Shown in pieces: positions 1 to 7,090 of a stretch of 18,848 bases of DNA. The position numbers were made by a program, and so were the translations under genes. The stretch comes from Bacteroidota bacterium (GTDB taxonomy: Bacteria; Bacteroidota; Bacteroidia; Bacteroidales; UBA4417), in assembly GCA_020048595.1 (NCBI GenBank), contig JAIFMH010000222.1, positions 1 through 18,848 of the forward strand, in the 5' to 3' direction. The notes beneath the pieces were generated by a model that was given only the letters and a program-made list of their open reading frames with translations, was not told the DNA's origin and made no database searches. The stretch's first letter is position 1. Each line of letters opens with the position of its first letter.

Positions 1-1102
1 CAATCAGGGCGTTTTCTATATCCGGGCCGAATACCCGCTGGCGGTAAAACGAATTAATGAAGCATTATTAATTTGTAAAGAAAATGGCTTGATTGGAACT
101 TCTGTGTTAAACAGCAGTTTTTCTTTTAATATCAAGGTTTTTGAAGGAGCAGGCGCTTTTGTCTGTGGCGAAGAAACCGCCCTCATCGCTTCCATCGAAG
201 GTGAACGCGGAATTCCGAGGATGCGTCCGCCCTACCCTGCCATTAAAGGACTTTGGGGAAAACCAACACTTGTTAACAATACGGAAACATTCTCATTGGT
301 TTCCTGGATTTTCCGCCATGGGTCTGAAGCTTTTGCCAACATAGGAACCGAAGGAAGCAAAGGCACCAAAGTTTTTGCCCTTGCCGGGAAAGTAAACCGT
401 GGCGGACTGATTGAAGTTCCGATGGGGATTACATTAAGGCAAATTGTAGAAGAAATCGGCGGCGGCATTGCCAACGACCGGAAATTCAAAGCGGTTCAAA
501 TCGGCGGCCCTTCCGGCGGCTGCATTCCTGCTCAAATGTATGATCTGCCGATTGATTTTGAGGAATTAGCAAAAGTAGGTGCCATGATGGGTTCCGGCGG
601 TTTGATTGTGTTGGATGATACCGATTGCATGGTTGATATCGCTCATTATTTTCTTTCTTTCACCCAGGATCAGTCGTGTGGAAGATGTACTTTCTGCCGA
701 ATCGGCACAACCCGTATGCTTGAATTGTTGGATAAAATCCGAAGCGGAAAAGGAAAACCCGAAGATATTACCCATCTTGAAAAACTAGCCGAAAGCACAA
801 AACAAGGAAGTTTATGTGGCTTAGGAAAAACAGCGCCAAACCCTGTGCTTTCTACCTTGAAATATTTCAGGGAAGAATACAAAGCCCATATAAACGGGCA
901 TTGCCCATCAGGAAAATGCCTGCCGCTTATCACCTACAAAATTACGGATGACTGCATCGGTTGCACCAAATGTGCCCAGCGCTGCCCTTCGGATGCTATC
1001 GAATTCAAACCTTATGAAATCCATACCATCAATATAGAAAAATGTATTAAATGTGATATCTGCAGGCAGGTTTGCCCGGTGGATGCGGTGGAGGTTGTGT
1101 GA
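1..1102 (+). CDS. NuoF/HydB-like NAD(P)H-oxidising flavoprotein subunit with C-terminal 2x[4Fe-4S] domain (5' truncated)
   Basis: The reading frame is open from the first bases (codons start at base 2), so this is the C-terminal 366 residues; the internal ATG at base 89 is not the start. Seen: the FMN/NAD-binding region with a GAGAFVCGEETAL motif and the following RGxPRxRPPYPA and PTLVNNTET blocks, the NuoF [4Fe-4S] ligands in CGRCTFCRIGTTR plus a later Cys in GSLCGLG, then two ferredoxin motifs CIGCTKCAQRCP and CIKCDICRQVCP. This order matches HndC/HydB-type subunits of NAD(P)-linked hydrogenases and related soluble complexes, which are usually about 600 residues, so roughly 230-250 N-terminal residues lie outside the window. 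Expected role: oxidise or reduce NAD(P)H at FMN and pass electrons through Fe-S clusters to a partner. The next gene, another multi-cluster redox protein, is a likely partner. No hydrogenase catalytic subunit is in view, so the final electron acceptor is unknown. Confidence 0.93.
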   Translation, partial: NQGVFYIRAEYPLAVKRINEALLICKENGLIGTSVLNSSFSFNIKVFEGAGAFVCGEETALIASIEGERGIPRMRPPYPAIKGLWGKPTLVNNTETFSLVSWIFRHGSEAFANIGTEGSKGTKVFALAGKVNRGGLIEVPMGITLRQIVEEIGGGIANDRKFKAVQIGGPSGGCIPAQMYDLPIDFEELAKVGAMMGSGGLIVLDDTDCMVDIAHYFLSFTQDQSCGRCTFCRIGTTRMLELLDKIRSGKGKPEDITHLEKLAESTKQGSLCGLGKTAPNPVLSTLKYFREEYKAHINGHCPSGKCLPLITYKITDDCIGCTKCAQRCPSDAIEFKPYEIHTINIEKCIKCDICRQVCPVDAVEVV

Positions 1103-1109
1103 CGAAGTG

Positions 1110-1144
1110 ATGTTGAATGTGCAATGTCGGATGTGGGATGTAGT
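1110..1144. repeat. Heptad tandem repeat ATGTnnn x5
   Basis: Five consecutive 7-bp units start eight bases after the nuoF-like stop codon: ATGTTGA, ATGTGCA, ATGTCGG, ATGTGGG, ATGTAGT. The first four bases are invariant and the last three vary. It lies between genes and has no coding role that I can see. Confidence 0.75.
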
Positions 1145-1211
1145 ATTGGGGAAAAAGTTTGTTTAAAAAGAATTTAGCGAAGAAAAATTAATAAATGTCT
1201 CTGTAACATGC

Positions 1212-1240
1212 TTCCGACTCCCGGCTCCGGTCTTCTGACC
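1212..1240. repeat. Second degenerate heptad ladder (TTCCGAC-like)
   Basis: Four adjacent degenerate units, TTCCGAC, TCCCGGC, TCCGGTC and TTCTGACC, follow a rough TYCYGRC pattern 38 bp before the next ATG. They share the 7-bp period of the upstream ATGTnnn ladder but not its sequence. The pattern is short and imperfect. Confidence 0.5.
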
Positions 1241-1277
1241 AAATAAATATTAACATAAAGTGCGATTAACTTCCCAA

Positions 1278-2852
1278 ATGATAAAACTAACTATAGATAA
1301 CATAGCTGTTGAAGTACCCGAAAACACCACGGTTCTTCAGGCTGCTGCTCAATTGGGCATCGAAATTCCGACTATGTGTTATCTCGAAGGGCATTCCTGC
1401 CATCCGTCGTGCATGATTTGTATGGTGAAGGACGCCGACCGGGGAAATTTCTTCACTTCCTGCGCCATGCCGGTAGTTGAAGGAATGAATATTATTGCCA
1501 CTTCTGACGAGGTTTCGGATATCCGCCGCGAAGCACTTGAACTTTTACTCAGTGATCATGTGGGTGATTGCGAAGCTCCCTGCACATTAACTTGCCCGGC
1601 AGGAATGGATATCCCGCTGATGAACCGTCTTATTGCCAATGGTGAATTCGAAAAATCATTGGGAATTGTCCGTGAGGAAATTGCATTGCCACTAATCCTG
1701 GGTTATATCTGTCCCGCTCCCTGCGAAAAAGCCTGCCGCCGTAAACCTATTGATGGCGCGGTTTCCATTTGTTTACTCAAACGTTTTACTGCTCAGGATG
1801 CTGATAGAAGAAATCAAAATCTGAAACCGGAAATTAATAAAACCGGAAAGAATATTGCCGTTATCGGAACCGGACCTGCTGGTCTGTCAGCGGCTTTCTA
1901 TTTGTTGCGGGCAGGACATGATTGCACGCTTTTTGATAAAAATGAGCAAGCAGGTGGTGCCATGCGTTACAATATTGATGAAGAAAAACTTCCCCGCGAA
2001 ATGCTTGATGCCGAAATAGATGGTATCCGTAGTATGGGCGCAGTTTTCCAACTCAATCAGGCAATTACTCCTGATTTTTTTGAAACGGAAATCATACCCA
2101 AATTCGATGCCGTGATCCTGGCAACAGGAAACAGAAACAACCAACCTGTTGAAGATTTTGGCTTAAGTGGTGAATCTGAACAGGAAATTGCCGATAAAAA
2201 GACGTTTAAAACGCATCGCCCCGGCGTATTCGCAAGTGGAAATATGCTTCGCGAACATGAGATGGCTGTGCGCGCTTCAGCTCAGGGAAGAATTGCTGCT
2301 GCTGAGGTTGGTATCTATCTCAATACGCAAGCGCCTGTTAAGAAAATCCATTTCAATTCAGCTTTCGGTCATCTTACACACACTGAGAATAGCCAATATC
2401 TGAAAGAAAGTTATCTCGGTTTTCCTATTGAACCGGAAGGAGGTTTTATTGCTGGTTTTAACGAAGAACAAGCCATTGCCGAAGCCAAACGCTGTCTGCA
2501 TTGTGATTGCCGCAAACCGGTTTCCTGCAAACTGCGTATTTATTCCGATCAATACGGTGCAAACCGCAGAAGGCATCTGGGTCCGGAACGTAAACCTTTA
2601 ACAAAATCCATCCATCACGACCTTATTGTTTATGAACCCGAAAAATGCATCCGATGCGGATTGTGCGTCGAAATCAGTGGGAAAGAAGAATCTCTCGGGC
2701 TTACTTATATTGGCCGGGGATTTGATGTACGGATAAGCGTTCCGTTTAATGAAACCATAGCGGACGCATTGAAAAAAACAGCAGCTGCCTGTGTAAATGC
2801 CTGTCCGACAGGCGCAATGGCGTTTAAAAATCAGGAAGAACGACTGTTGTAA
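1278..2852 (+). CDS. [2Fe-2S] ferredoxin / GltD-like FAD / [4Fe-4S] fusion oxidoreductase, compact
   Basis: 524 residues from the ATG at 1278; a GTG 18 bp upstream is in frame, but the ATG gives the usual ferredoxin N-terminus MIKLTIDN. Residues 1-75 are a NuoG/HydA-type [2Fe-2S] domain (C34-x10-C45-x2-C48-x13-C62). Residues 95-170 are the helical Fe-S domain of GltD-type proteins (C98, C102, C106, C145, C149, C153). Residues 192-285 are an FAD-binding Rossmann half (G197-x-G199-x2-G202, then LATGN), and residues 315-347 the closing FAD element (GVFASGN...SAQGRIAA). The C-terminus (455-516) resembles the HydA/NuoG [4Fe-4S] region with CIRCGLC and CVNACP. Only about 35 residues separate LATGN from GVFASGN, where GltD/NfnL proteins carry a roughly 120-residue NADPH-binding domain with a second GxGxxG; none is visible. 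Inference: it relays electrons to or from the upstream NuoF-like subunit, which would handle NAD(P)H. The 175-bp gap upstream is repeat-rich. Its substrate cannot be told from the sequence. Confidence 0.88.
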   Translation: MIKLTIDNIAVEVPENTTVLQAAAQLGIEIPTMCYLEGHSCHPSCMICMVKDADRGNFFTSCAMPVVEGMNIIATSDEVSDIRREALELLLSDHVGDCEAPCTLTCPAGMDIPLMNRLIANGEFEKSLGIVREEIALPLILGYICPAPCEKACRRKPIDGAVSICLLKRFTAQDADRRNQNLKPEINKTGKNIAVIGTGPAGLSAAFYLLRAGHDCTLFDKNEQAGGAMRYNIDEEKLPREMLDAEIDGIRSMGAVFQLNQAITPDFFETEIIPKFDAVILATGNRNNQPVEDFGLSGESEQEIADKKTFKTHRPGVFASGNMLREHEMAVRASAQGRIAAAEVGIYLNTQAPVKKIHFNSAFGHLTHTENSQYLKESYLGFPIEPEGGFIAGFNEEQAIAEAKRCLHCDCRKPVSCKLRIYSDQYGANRRRHLGPERKPLTKSIHHDLIVYEPEKCIRCGLCVEISGKEESLGLTYIGRGFDVRISVPFNETIADALKKTAAACVNACPTGAMAFKNQEERLL

Positions 2853-3016
2853 AGACGCGATGCTCGCGTCTCTCTCGGTATAGACGAAACGCTTGCGTCT
2901 AGGTGTAAAGACGCGATGCCTCGCGTCTCTCTCGGCAAAGACGCGAGGCTCGCGTCTCTGGATATAACAAAAATCTACCCGGTTTAGGAGACGCAAGGCA
3001 TTGCGTCTCTACCGGG
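2849..3016. repeat. Cluster of five REP-like AGACGC palindromes
   Basis: Five short inverted repeats occur in about 165 bp: 2853-2871 and 2939-2957 (arms AGACGCGA/TCGCGTCT), 2882-2900 (imperfect, one base missing), 2909-2928 (same arms, loop TGCC) and 2988-3009 (GAGACGCAA/TTGCGTCTC). The last has an outer stem CCCGGT (2978-2983) with ACCGGG (3011-3016), giving a long cruciform or hairpin. Copies 1 and 3 also form a near-identical 30-bp direct repeat (2849-2878 and 2905-2935, one inserted C). The TAA stop of the upstream gene lies inside copy 1, so the repeat seems to supply or abut the gene end. They resemble REP-like intergenic palindromes; they may affect mRNA ends between the flanking genes. 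Confidence 0.9.
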
Positions 3017-3036
3017 ATAAAACAAAAAACAAAAAA

Positions 3037-4152
3037 ATGAATCCTCTCCTCCTCATATCCTTACTTTACCTTACAACATCATTAACAGCCGCTGCCCAGG
3101 TTGCCGGCAGCGAAAACTGGCCTTCCTTCCGGGGAAATACGCAATTAACCGGTGTTTCACCGGCTAAAATCTCACCTCCGCTTAAACTTTTATGGTCGTT
3201 CAAAACCGACGATGCTATAAAATCTTCCCCGGTTATTTTCAACAACACCATTTTTGTGGGTTCTGATGATGGATTTCTATATGCTTTAACCTCCACAGGC
3301 ACATTGAAATGGAAATTCAACGCGGGTTCATCCATCGAAGCACCGCCGCTGATAATTGATAATGTTGTTTTTGTCGGTTCTCTCGAAGGTGTTCTTTTTG
3401 CTGTTGATGCAACTACCGGAAAACAGAAATGGAAATATACAACCGAAGGACAAATATCCGGTTCCTGTAACTGGGTTTATGGGCCGGATGGAAAACAGAA
3501 ACGAATCTTTTTCGGGAGTTACGATTATTTCTTTTATTGCCTGGATGCTGCCAATGGCAAACTTTTGTGGAAGTACGAATCGGGAAATTACATTAACGGG
3601 GCGGCTTCCGTTTATGGTAAAAATGCAGTGTTTGGTGGTTGCGATGGAATCCTTCATAAGGTGAATACCGATAACGGAAAAGCTTCAGGCAATATTGATT
3701 TAGGAACTTACATTCCGGCATCGGCAGCGATCACTGGCGATCTGGCGTTTTTCGGTAATTACGACGGCGTTTTTTATTGTATGGATCTAAAACTCAAAAA
3801 AGTTAAATGGAAAACCGAAGGCGGCGGACCGTTCCTTGCTTCGCCTGCCATTTCAGGAAACCGCGTAATCACCGGCTCTCAAAACAAAACAGTTTATTGT
3901 TATGATATCCGGAACGGCAAATTACTCTGGAGTTTCAAAGCGTTAAACAAAGTAGATGCTTCGCCCGTTATCACAGGTAATTCAGTTATAATTGCATCAT
4001 CCGACGGAAGATTACGGTTTCTTGATATCTCAAAAGGAATAGAAACCTGGAAATACGAAGTTGGCAGTGCTATCATTGGAACGCCGGCTGTGACATCAAA
4101 AATGATAGTGGTTGGTGCCGTAGATGGGAAAATTTATGCATTCGGAAAATAA
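3037..4152 (+). CDS. Secreted PQQ-like (BamB-type) beta-propeller protein
   Basis: 371 residues from the ATG at 3037, preceded by an A-rich stretch typical of Bacteroidota starts; an in-frame TTG at 3001 lies inside a palindromic repeat and is rejected. The N-terminus (MNPLLLISLLYLTTSLTAAAQ) is a Sec/SPI signal peptide with likely cleavage near AAAQ; there is no lipobox. The mature part starts with NWPSFRGN and contains about eight repeats of the PQQ-enzyme/BamB type, recognised by W-motifs such as LLWSF, LKWKF, QKWKY, LLWKY, VKWKT, LLWSF and ETWKY alternating with VGS-DG-LYAL strands. This predicts an eight-bladed periplasmic propeller. No separate catalytic domain is present, so it is probably a binding or scaffold protein rather than a quinoprotein dehydrogenase. 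It shares strand with the redox genes upstream and the GT4 gene 118 bp downstream. Confidence 0.88.
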   Translation: MNPLLLISLLYLTTSLTAAAQVAGSENWPSFRGNTQLTGVSPAKISPPLKLLWSFKTDDAIKSSPVIFNNTIFVGSDDGFLYALTSTGTLKWKFNAGSSIEAPPLIIDNVVFVGSLEGVLFAVDATTGKQKWKYTTEGQISGSCNWVYGPDGKQKRIFFGSYDYFFYCLDAANGKLLWKYESGNYINGAASVYGKNAVFGGCDGILHKVNTDNGKASGNIDLGTYIPASAAITGDLAFFGNYDGVFYCMDLKLKKVKWKTEGGGPFLASPAISGNRVITGSQNKTVYCYDIRNGKLLWSFKALNKVDASPVITGNSVIIASSDGRLRFLDISKGIETWKYEVGSAIIGTPAVTSKMIVVGAVDGKIYAFGK

Positions 4153-4166
4153 GATTAACTGCAATG

Positions 4167-4254
4167 ACGCAAAGGATAAGCAGAGAATATATAATAACAA
4201 ATAAAGCTAATGCCACATAGGATTTTCTTTGCGTTAAACTTTGCGCCTTTGCGG
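4167..4254. repeat. Intergenic ACGCAAAG / CTTTGCG repeat elements
   Basis: ACGCAAAG (4167-4174) is answered in inverted orientation by CTTTGCGT (4227-4234), and two more direct TTTGCG copies follow (CTTTGCG CCTTTGCGG, 4239-4254), ending 16 bp before the GT4 start codon. The segment fills the gap between the propeller and GT4 genes and could fold into a large imperfect stem-loop. Confidence 0.55.
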
Positions 4255-4270
4255 TAAAAAAAACATAAAA

Positions 4271-5554
4271 ATGAAAATAGTCCATATTGTCCCCGGTTTC
4301 GGAGGAACTTTTTACTGCGGTAACTGCCTGCGCGACAGCGGCGTTGTTGCTTCCCTAAAAAAAGCAGGCCACGATGCCATTACACTGCCAATGTACCTTC
4401 CGCTAACTATGGATGGAAAAGAATCCGGCGACGGAATCCCTGTTTTTTATGGAGCCGTAAATATTTTCCTTAAACAATACCCGGTTTTCAGGCATATGCC
4501 TAAGTGGTTCGAAAAACTTATGGATTCCCAGCCTGTATTGAAATTTGCAGCCAAAAAATCTGGTTCAACGCGCGCTTCAGGACTTGAAGATCTTACCGAA
4601 TCCATGCTTCTGGGAGCCGAAGGCCACCAAAGTGAAGAGCTTCAGCAATTGGTTGACTTTTTGAAATACCACGAAAAACCAGATGTTGTTCACGTTTCGA
4701 ATGCGTTGTTGCTGGGTATGGCAAAAAAAGTCCGTGACGAAGTGAAAGTTCCAGTAATTTGTTCACTTCAGGACGAAGATGTTTGGGTGGATGCCATGCA
4801 CGAAAATCAGCGCGAAAAAATGTGGCAGTTGCTGGCAGAAAAAGGTAAAGATGTGGATGCGTTTATTGCCGTCAGCGATTTTTTTGCTGGTGTGATGCAG
4901 AAAAAAATGAATATTCCTGATGAAAAACTTCATGTGCTGCATGTTGGGGTTCGTCCCGATGCATATGTGTATTCAAAACCGGCGAGTAATCCGCAGGCAA
5001 TCGGCTATGTGTCGCGCATGTGCGAAGAAAATGGTTTCGAAGTGCTCGTAGATGCGTTTATTCTTCTGAAAAAAAATCCGGCTTTCAGCAAAGTAAAATT
5101 GAAGGCTACCGGTGGTCAGACAGGCGATGATAAAGAGTTTATTCACAAGCAGATCAGTAAGTTAAAAAAGAATAATATTGAATTGGATTTTGAAATAACA
5201 CACGATTTTACTCTTTCATCTTTACAGGAGTTCTTTAAAACAACAACAGTTTTATCGGTTCCTGTATTGAATGGTGAAGCATTCGGGCTTTACCAGCTCG
5301 AAGCATTGGCTTCCGGAGTTCCATTGGTTCAGCCTGAACTTGGCGCGTTTCCTGAAATAGTAAATGCAACCGGCGGCGGAGTAATCTACAAACCCAACAC
5401 TGCCGTTGCTCTGGCTGAAAAACTTGCTGAAGTACTTTCGAATCCGGCACAACTGGAAATTATGAGCCTTGCTGGTCGGAAAGCGATTGAAGAAAAATTC
5501 GACTGTGGTAAACTAAGTGCAAAGATGGTGGATATTTACAAAACTCTCATTTAA
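4271..5554 (+). CDS. GT4-family glycosyltransferase (GT-B fold)
   Basis: 427 residues from the ATG at 4271 (MKIVHIVPGFGGTF), preceded by an A-rich run; the upstream in-frame TTG at 4241 falls in a repeat. N-terminal Rossmann half with the glycine loop GFGGTF. The C-terminal half has a glycosyltransferase group-1 region with GYVSRMCEENGFEVLVDAF and the E336-x7-E344 motif (EAFGLYQLE) followed by ASGVPLVQPELGAFPEIV, the nucleotide-sugar binding site of retaining GT4 enzymes. No signal peptide or membrane helix, so it should act in the cytoplasm, transferring a sugar from a nucleotide donor to a glycan or lipid acceptor. Odd feature: C16-x2-C19 (FYCGNCLRD) lies in the N-terminal loop that contacts acceptor in this fold. 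Donor and acceptor cannot be assigned; no other glycan-synthesis genes adjoin it. Confidence 0.87.
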   Translation: MKIVHIVPGFGGTFYCGNCLRDSGVVASLKKAGHDAITLPMYLPLTMDGKESGDGIPVFYGAVNIFLKQYPVFRHMPKWFEKLMDSQPVLKFAAKKSGSTRASGLEDLTESMLLGAEGHQSEELQQLVDFLKYHEKPDVVHVSNALLLGMAKKVRDEVKVPVICSLQDEDVWVDAMHENQREKMWQLLAEKGKDVDAFIAVSDFFAGVMQKKMNIPDEKLHVLHVGVRPDAYVYSKPASNPQAIGYVSRMCEENGFEVLVDAFILLKKNPAFSKVKLKATGGQTGDDKEFIHKQISKLKKNNIELDFEITHDFTLSSLQEFFKTTTVLSVPVLNGEAFGLYQLEALASGVPLVQPELGAFPEIVNATGGGVIYKPNTAVALAEKLAEVLSNPAQLEIMSLAGRKAIEEKFDCGKLSAKMVDIYKTLI

Positions 5555-5694
5555 AAGAATTTTTCTTCCGCACAGACTGTACAATTTTATCAATTTTAAC
5601 TAACAACTTTACAGGTTGTAATTAATCTATGTATTAGTTCGGCTTTGCTTATTACAAATCTATGACAATATTGGCTTATTTACGTTGAATAAGT

Positions 5695-5730
5695 TCCAAT
5701 AAACAAACCGCCCCGGATTTCTCCGGAGCG
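5695..5730 (-). terminator. Terminator-like hairpin downstream of amtB
   Basis: Inverted repeat CGCCCCGGA (5709-5717) and TCCGGAGCG (5722-5730), one mismatch in nine pairs and a 4-nt loop. Read on the minus strand, the stem is followed by a T-rich tail (GGTTTGTTTATT), which fits a Rho-independent terminator for the glnK-amtB operon ending at 5776. The plus-strand side has no T-tract, so it probably does not serve the GT4 gene. Confidence 0.6.
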
Positions 5731-5775
5731 ATCTGATGGTTATAAACCTGGTTTTGGTTGGTTGGTTGATTGTTT

Positions 5776-7068
5776 CTAACTGTTATAAGCACTTTCTCCG
5801 TGTTCGTAAATATCAAGACCTTCTTCTTCGATTCGTTTTTCAACACGTAAGCCATTTAAATATTTGAGGCCGAGGAATAGTATTGCTGAAGCTCCGATTG
5901 CCCATGCTGCAATTGATACAACACCTATTGCCTGGCTTTTAAGCAACGTGAAACCGTGACCGTAAAATACGCCCTGGCTGGTTGAAAAGAATCCGACCAT
6001 CAGGGTACCAAAAGCACCGCATATTCCGTGTACAGATATCGCACCGACCGGATCATCAATTTTAACAATGCGGTCGAAAAATTCTACTGCCAGAACGACT
6101 AATACTCCGGCTAATATTCCGACTATTAATGCTCCCCCGGGAGAAAAAGCGTCGCAACCCGCTGTAACAGCTACCAATCCGGCAAGAGCACCGTTCAAGG
6201 TCATACTCAGAGTTGGCTTTTTATACTTAAGCCAGATAAATATCATGGTTGCCAAAGCTCCGCCAGCAGCTGCAATGTTTGTGGTTACAAAAATCAATGA
6301 AATTGCTGTGGCATTAGCCACTCCTGCAGCAGCTAGTTGCGATCCTGGATTAAATCCAAACCAACCGATCCAAAGCACGAACACACCGAGCGTTGCCAGC
6401 GTAAGACTATGACCAGGAATAGCTTTAACTTCCCCGTTTTTACCATATTTACCAATTCGGGGACCTAAAATTAGAGCTCCTACAAATGCTGCTGAACCTC
6501 CTACCATATGAACTACTGATGATCCTGCAAAATCGTGGAAAGGAGTAGATAATTGGCTTAACCATCCGCCACCCCATGCCCAATGGCCGGATATAGGATA
6601 GATAACCAAAGAAATTACAGCACTGTAAATAAGATATGCATTAAATTTTGTTCGTTCAGCCATTGCACCAGAAACAATTGTTGCTGCAGTTGCTGCAAAT
6701 ACAGTCTGAAAAATCAGAAACGCAAAGTCCGGCATATCTGTCCTGTAGGTTCCTGTACTGAAAAAATCGAAAGAACCAATAAATCCATTATTGGTGCCAA
6801 ACATTAATCCAAATCCTATAAACCAGAAAGCAATTGTACCGATAACAAAGTCCATCAGGTTTTTAAAGAGAATATTCGTAGTGTTTTTGGAGCGGGTGAA
6901 CCCTGCCTCAACAAGTGCAAACCCTGCCTGCATAAAAAATACAAGTGCTGCGGCTATTAATACCCATACTGTGTTGAGTGAAAAAGCATAATCAACCAAT
7001 GCAGTTTCCAACGATCCTATTTTTTCGGCCATCGCAAGCGTATCGGCCATGAGTAAAGAATATGTCAT
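5776..7068 (-). CDS. amtB: Ammonium transporter, Amt/Mep/Rh family
   Basis: 430 residues, an 11-helix inner-membrane channel that moves ammonium. Core residues are visible: D179 in FHDFAG, twin histidines H187 (SSVVHMVGG) and H347 (ISVHGIC), Phe of the gate region in QTVFAATAAT (F124) and the GWFGFNPGS motif (236-242). The C-terminus (LRVEKRIEEEGLDIYEHGESAY) matches the cytoplasmic tail that contacts GlnK in characterised AmtB proteins. There is no clear cleavable signal peptide; an alternative ATG at 7050 would drop six residues. It is the last gene of a minus-strand operon, 22 bp after glnK, and a terminator-like hairpin follows. Expression is presumably induced by nitrogen limitation, by analogy with glnK-amtB operons elsewhere. 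Confidence 0.97.
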   Translation of the reverse strand: MTYSLLMADTLAMAEKIGSLETALVDYAFSLNTVWVLIAAALVFFMQAGFALVEAGFTRSKNTTNILFKNLMDFVIGTIAFWFIGFGLMFGTNNGFIGSFDFFSTGTYRTDMPDFAFLIFQTVFAATAATIVSGAMAERTKFNAYLIYSAVISLVIYPISGHWAWGGGWLSQLSTPFHDFAGSSVVHMVGGSAAFVGALILGPRIGKYGKNGEVKAIPGHSLTLATLGVFVLWIGWFGFNPGSQLAAAGVANATAISLIFVTTNIAAAGGALATMIFIWLKYKKPTLSMTLNGALAGLVAVTAGCDAFSPGGALIVGILAGVLVVLAVEFFDRIVKIDDPVGAISVHGICGAFGTLMVGFFSTSQGVFYGHGFTLLKSQAIGVVSIAAWAIGASAILFLGLKYLNGLRVEKRIEEEGLDIYEHGESAYNS

Positions 7069-7090
7069 GATTTTAGTTTTAGATTAATAA

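Noticed and set aside
89..1102. ATG at 89 as the start of the NuoF-like protein
   Set aside because: The frame is open upstream to the window edge and encodes conserved NuoF sequence (GVFYIRAEYPLAVKRI), so the gene is truncated by the window.
2598..2996. 132-codon open frame on the minus strand
   Set aside because: It overlaps the coding region of the redox fusion and the palindromic repeats; its composition is Arg-rich repeat translation with no recognisable domain.
2849..3016. Palindrome cluster as a CRISPR array
   Set aside because: Units are short dyads with irregular spacing (about 27-56 bp) and partly conserved spacers; no cas gene is present.
3001..3036. N-terminal extension of the propeller protein from TTG at 3001
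   Set aside because: The extension is translated from the palindromic repeat; the ATG at 3037 begins a standard signal peptide.
4241..4270. N-terminal extension of the GT4 protein from TTG at 4241
   Set aside because: It lies in an intergenic repeat, and the ATG at 4271 gives a standard GT-B N-terminus.
5603..5619. ACAAC/GTTGT inverted repeat after the GT4 gene as a terminator
   Set aside because: Only five pairs, no T-tract, and GC-poor; not convincing.
5752..5770. TTGG tandem run (GGTTGGTTGGTTG) after amtB
   Set aside because: Too short to support a function; probably simple-sequence drift.
6068..6991. Plus-strand open frames inside amtB (at 6068, 6583 and 6791)
   Set aside because: They are antisense shadows of the clear AmtB coding sequence with no domain signal.
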